This document shows, piece by piece, positions 4,411 through 5,642 of a stretch of 5,642 nucleotides of DNA. The notes beneath the pieces were generated by a model. That model ran no database searches. It worked only from the letters and a program-made list of their open reading frames with translations, and was not told the DNA's origin. Made by a program: the position numbers and the translations under genes. Each line of letters starts with the position of its first letter. Position 1 is the first letter of the stretch. Source of the stretch: Aureispira sp964445645 (lineage in GTDB: Bacteria > Bacteroidota > Bacteroidia > Chitinophagales > Saprospiraceae); assembly GCA_964445645.1 (NCBI GenBank), contig CAYULH010000190.1:1-5642 (forward strand), read 5' to 3'.

Positions 4411-5556
4411 CTACTCCTCCACACTCAAAGCATCAGGCGTGTACATCAAATCAATATAAATCGGCAAATGATCGCTAAACCCTCCAATAAATCTCGGCCC
4501 TGCATACGTTCTAAACGGTTGCAAGCCCAAATGCTTGGTATCTTCCTCTAACAAAAAACGCGCTGCAAAAATATGCGCCCCATCCTCCGTAGCACGCAGA
4601 TAATTAGGACGCTGTTCATTGAGCAAAGGCTCCGATACAATCAAATGGTCCAAAGTGCCCCAATGGCCCTGGTATTTGTGCGAACCCAATTGCCAATTCT
4701 TACCCAAACCATCCATATAATTAAACAAATCTCCTTTTCTCACTTCCTCCTTTTTTCCTTTGGCTCTTAATGTCTCTACCAAACTAATGTTGTAAGAATG
4801 GTCATTCATATCGCCCATCACAACCGCTTTCAGATTGGGTTGTTCTTGGTACAATTCATCAATGCGCGCCCGTACCATAGAGGCCACATACACCCGTTTG
4901 GGTTCGCTTTTGGCCTGTCCGCCCCAGCGCGAAGGCCAGTGATTGACAAACACACTGAGGGTATCTCTGCCCAATACACGCCCTTGCACATGCAGCACAT
5001 CACGAGTACGCAAGGTAGAATCAAAAGGAAAATTGACCCGCATGGCCTCGTGATTCAAATACTCAAACTTACTCTTGCGATAAATAAATCCCACATCTAT
5101 ACCACGCCGATCAGGCGATTCTTGGTGTACAATTTCGTAGCCATATTTACGCAGAGGCGTTTTATTAATCAAATCCTCCAATACTTTTTTGTGTTCCAAT
5201 TCACAAAAACCCACTACAGCAGGCGGCTCCCAACCGCCCAAGGCCATCAATACCTTATAAATATTGTTTAGCTTTTGCTGATAACGATAAAAACTCCAAC
5301 GCTTGAGGCCCTCCTTGGTAAAATCATCATCTCTAGTCAAGCTATCATCTTCGGGCCAAAACAAATTCTCGGCATTATAAAACGCCACCCGAATGCCATT
5401 ATTGTTGCGTGGAGCAGCACTGTGGTCGGCTATTCCCAAGGACAAATGTTGTTCTGCCAAGCGCAATTTATCCTTGGCCAATTGGACACTATCTTGAGCA
5501 TATAACACCGTAGTTGTTCCTATAATTATAATCCAACAAAAAAATATAAATCGCAT
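4411..5556 (-). CDS. Secreted endonuclease/exonuclease/phosphatase-family protein
   Basis: This 381-residue metal-dependent phosphodiesterase-fold protein could cleave DNA, RNA or a phosphoester; the substrate cannot be read from sequence. Residues 1-20 are a signal peptide (R2, long hydrophobic core, cleavage near LYA-Q), so it acts in the periplasm or outside. The family's motifs appear in order: FYNAENLF (59-66) with metal-site Asn, CELE (118-121) with the metal-binding Glu, RRGIDVGFIYR (150-160), NHWPSR (205-210) with H206, GDMND (248-252) with D249 and N251, TLDH (301-304), and SDH (361-363) with D362 and catalytic H363. No key residue is missing. An ATG at 5589 would add 11 residues; the start at 5556 gives a more typical signal peptide, but neither start has a clear ribosome binding site. 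It is probably its own unit, separated from the next gene by about 390 bases. In Bacteroidota such secreted proteins may serve phosphate or nucleotide scavenging (inference). Confidence 0.88.
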   Translation of the reverse strand: MRFIFFCWIIIIGTTTVLYAQDSVQLAKDKLRLAEQHLSLGIADHSAAPRNNNGIRVAFYNAENLFWPEDDSLTRDDDFTKEGLKRWSFYRYQQKLNNIYKVLMALGGWEPPAVVGFCELEHKKVLEDLINKTPLRKYGYEIVHQESPDRRGIDVGFIYRKSKFEYLNHEAMRVNFPFDSTLRTRDVLHVQGRVLGRDTLSVFVNHWPSRWGGQAKSEPKRVYVASMVRARIDELYQEQPNLKAVVMGDMNDHSYNISLVETLRAKGKKEEVRKGDLFNYMDGLGKNWQLGSHKYQGHWGTLDHLIVSEPLLNEQRPNYLRATEDGAHIFAARFLLEEDTKHLGLQPFRTYAGPRFIGGFSDHLPIYIDLMYTPDALSVEE

Positions 5557-5642
5557 AACAAGAGATTGTAAATAGCCTATTAAAAGCATTAAGTAGTCTT
5601 AAAAAAGTAAACGGGCTAAAAAACGATTCTTTTTCCCCAGCT

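Noticed and set aside
4798..5271. A 157-codon plus-strand reading frame opposite the nuclease gene
   Set aside because: It mirrors a gene with all family motifs intact, and its own translation shows no family features.
5602..5609. TACTTTTT on the minus strand as the promoter of the nuclease gene
   Set aside because: It differs from TAnnTTTG at the last base and has no -33 TTG at a suitable distance within the window; the true promoter may lie beyond the right edge.

Overview
This window looks like chromosomal DNA of a Bacteroidota bacterium. The DNA is AT-rich, and three perfect copies of the Bacteroidota -7 promoter element (TAnnTTTG) sit in sensible places. Shine-Dalgarno sequences are mostly weak or replaced by A-rich leaders, and the proteins have a Bacteroidota flavour (class II Fic with a C-terminal winged helix, a secreted endonuclease/exonuclease/phosphatase protein, a small outer-membrane-type barrel). 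A Saprospira-like lineage is possible but cannot be settled from this sequence.

Layout. Positions 1-374 are non-coding and hold what looks like the terminator of a gene to the left, then a promoter and leader. Positions 375-1115 (+) encode FabG, the 3-oxoacyl-ACP reductase of fatty acid synthesis, closed by a clear intrinsic terminator. Everything to the right is on the minus strand and runs towards fabG. Reading in transcription order from the right edge, these are: a secreted endonuclease/exonuclease/phosphatase-family protein (5556-4411); a non-coding stretch of about 390 bases with a terminator candidate, a good promoter and a structured leader; an operon of three tightly coupled genes, namely a lipoprotein alpha/beta hydrolase (4018-3269), a signal-peptide-bearing barrel-like protein of unknown function (3269-2730) and a low-molecular-weight protein tyrosine phosphatase (2728-2285); and a Fic-domain AMP-transferase with a C-terminal winged helix (2177-1221).

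The most notable structure is around the fic gene. Its start and stop codons both sit in a pair of 11-bp odd palindromes, TGATA-N-TATCA, spaced 13 bp centre to centre. The two pairs are identical except for the central base (22 of 24 positions on the coding strand), and no other copies occur in the window. The upstream pair overlaps the end of a strong promoter and fills the whole predicted 5' UTR, which is what a repressor operator looks like; the obvious candidate reader is the Fic protein's own winged helix. The downstream pair begins at the fic stop codon. It is either a second operator about 1 kb away or, with the first, a boundary mark of a small fic cassette. This arrangement also moves the fic start from the longest possible ATG (2213), which lies inside the promoter, to 2177.

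How the genes work together: fabG is a housekeeping gene. The three-gene operon pairs two envelope proteins with a cytoplasmic phosphatase, with stop/start junctions so tight (shared A; one-base gap) that translation is probably coupled, but no pathway can be named. Fic appears to be an independently regulated unit between that operon and fabG.
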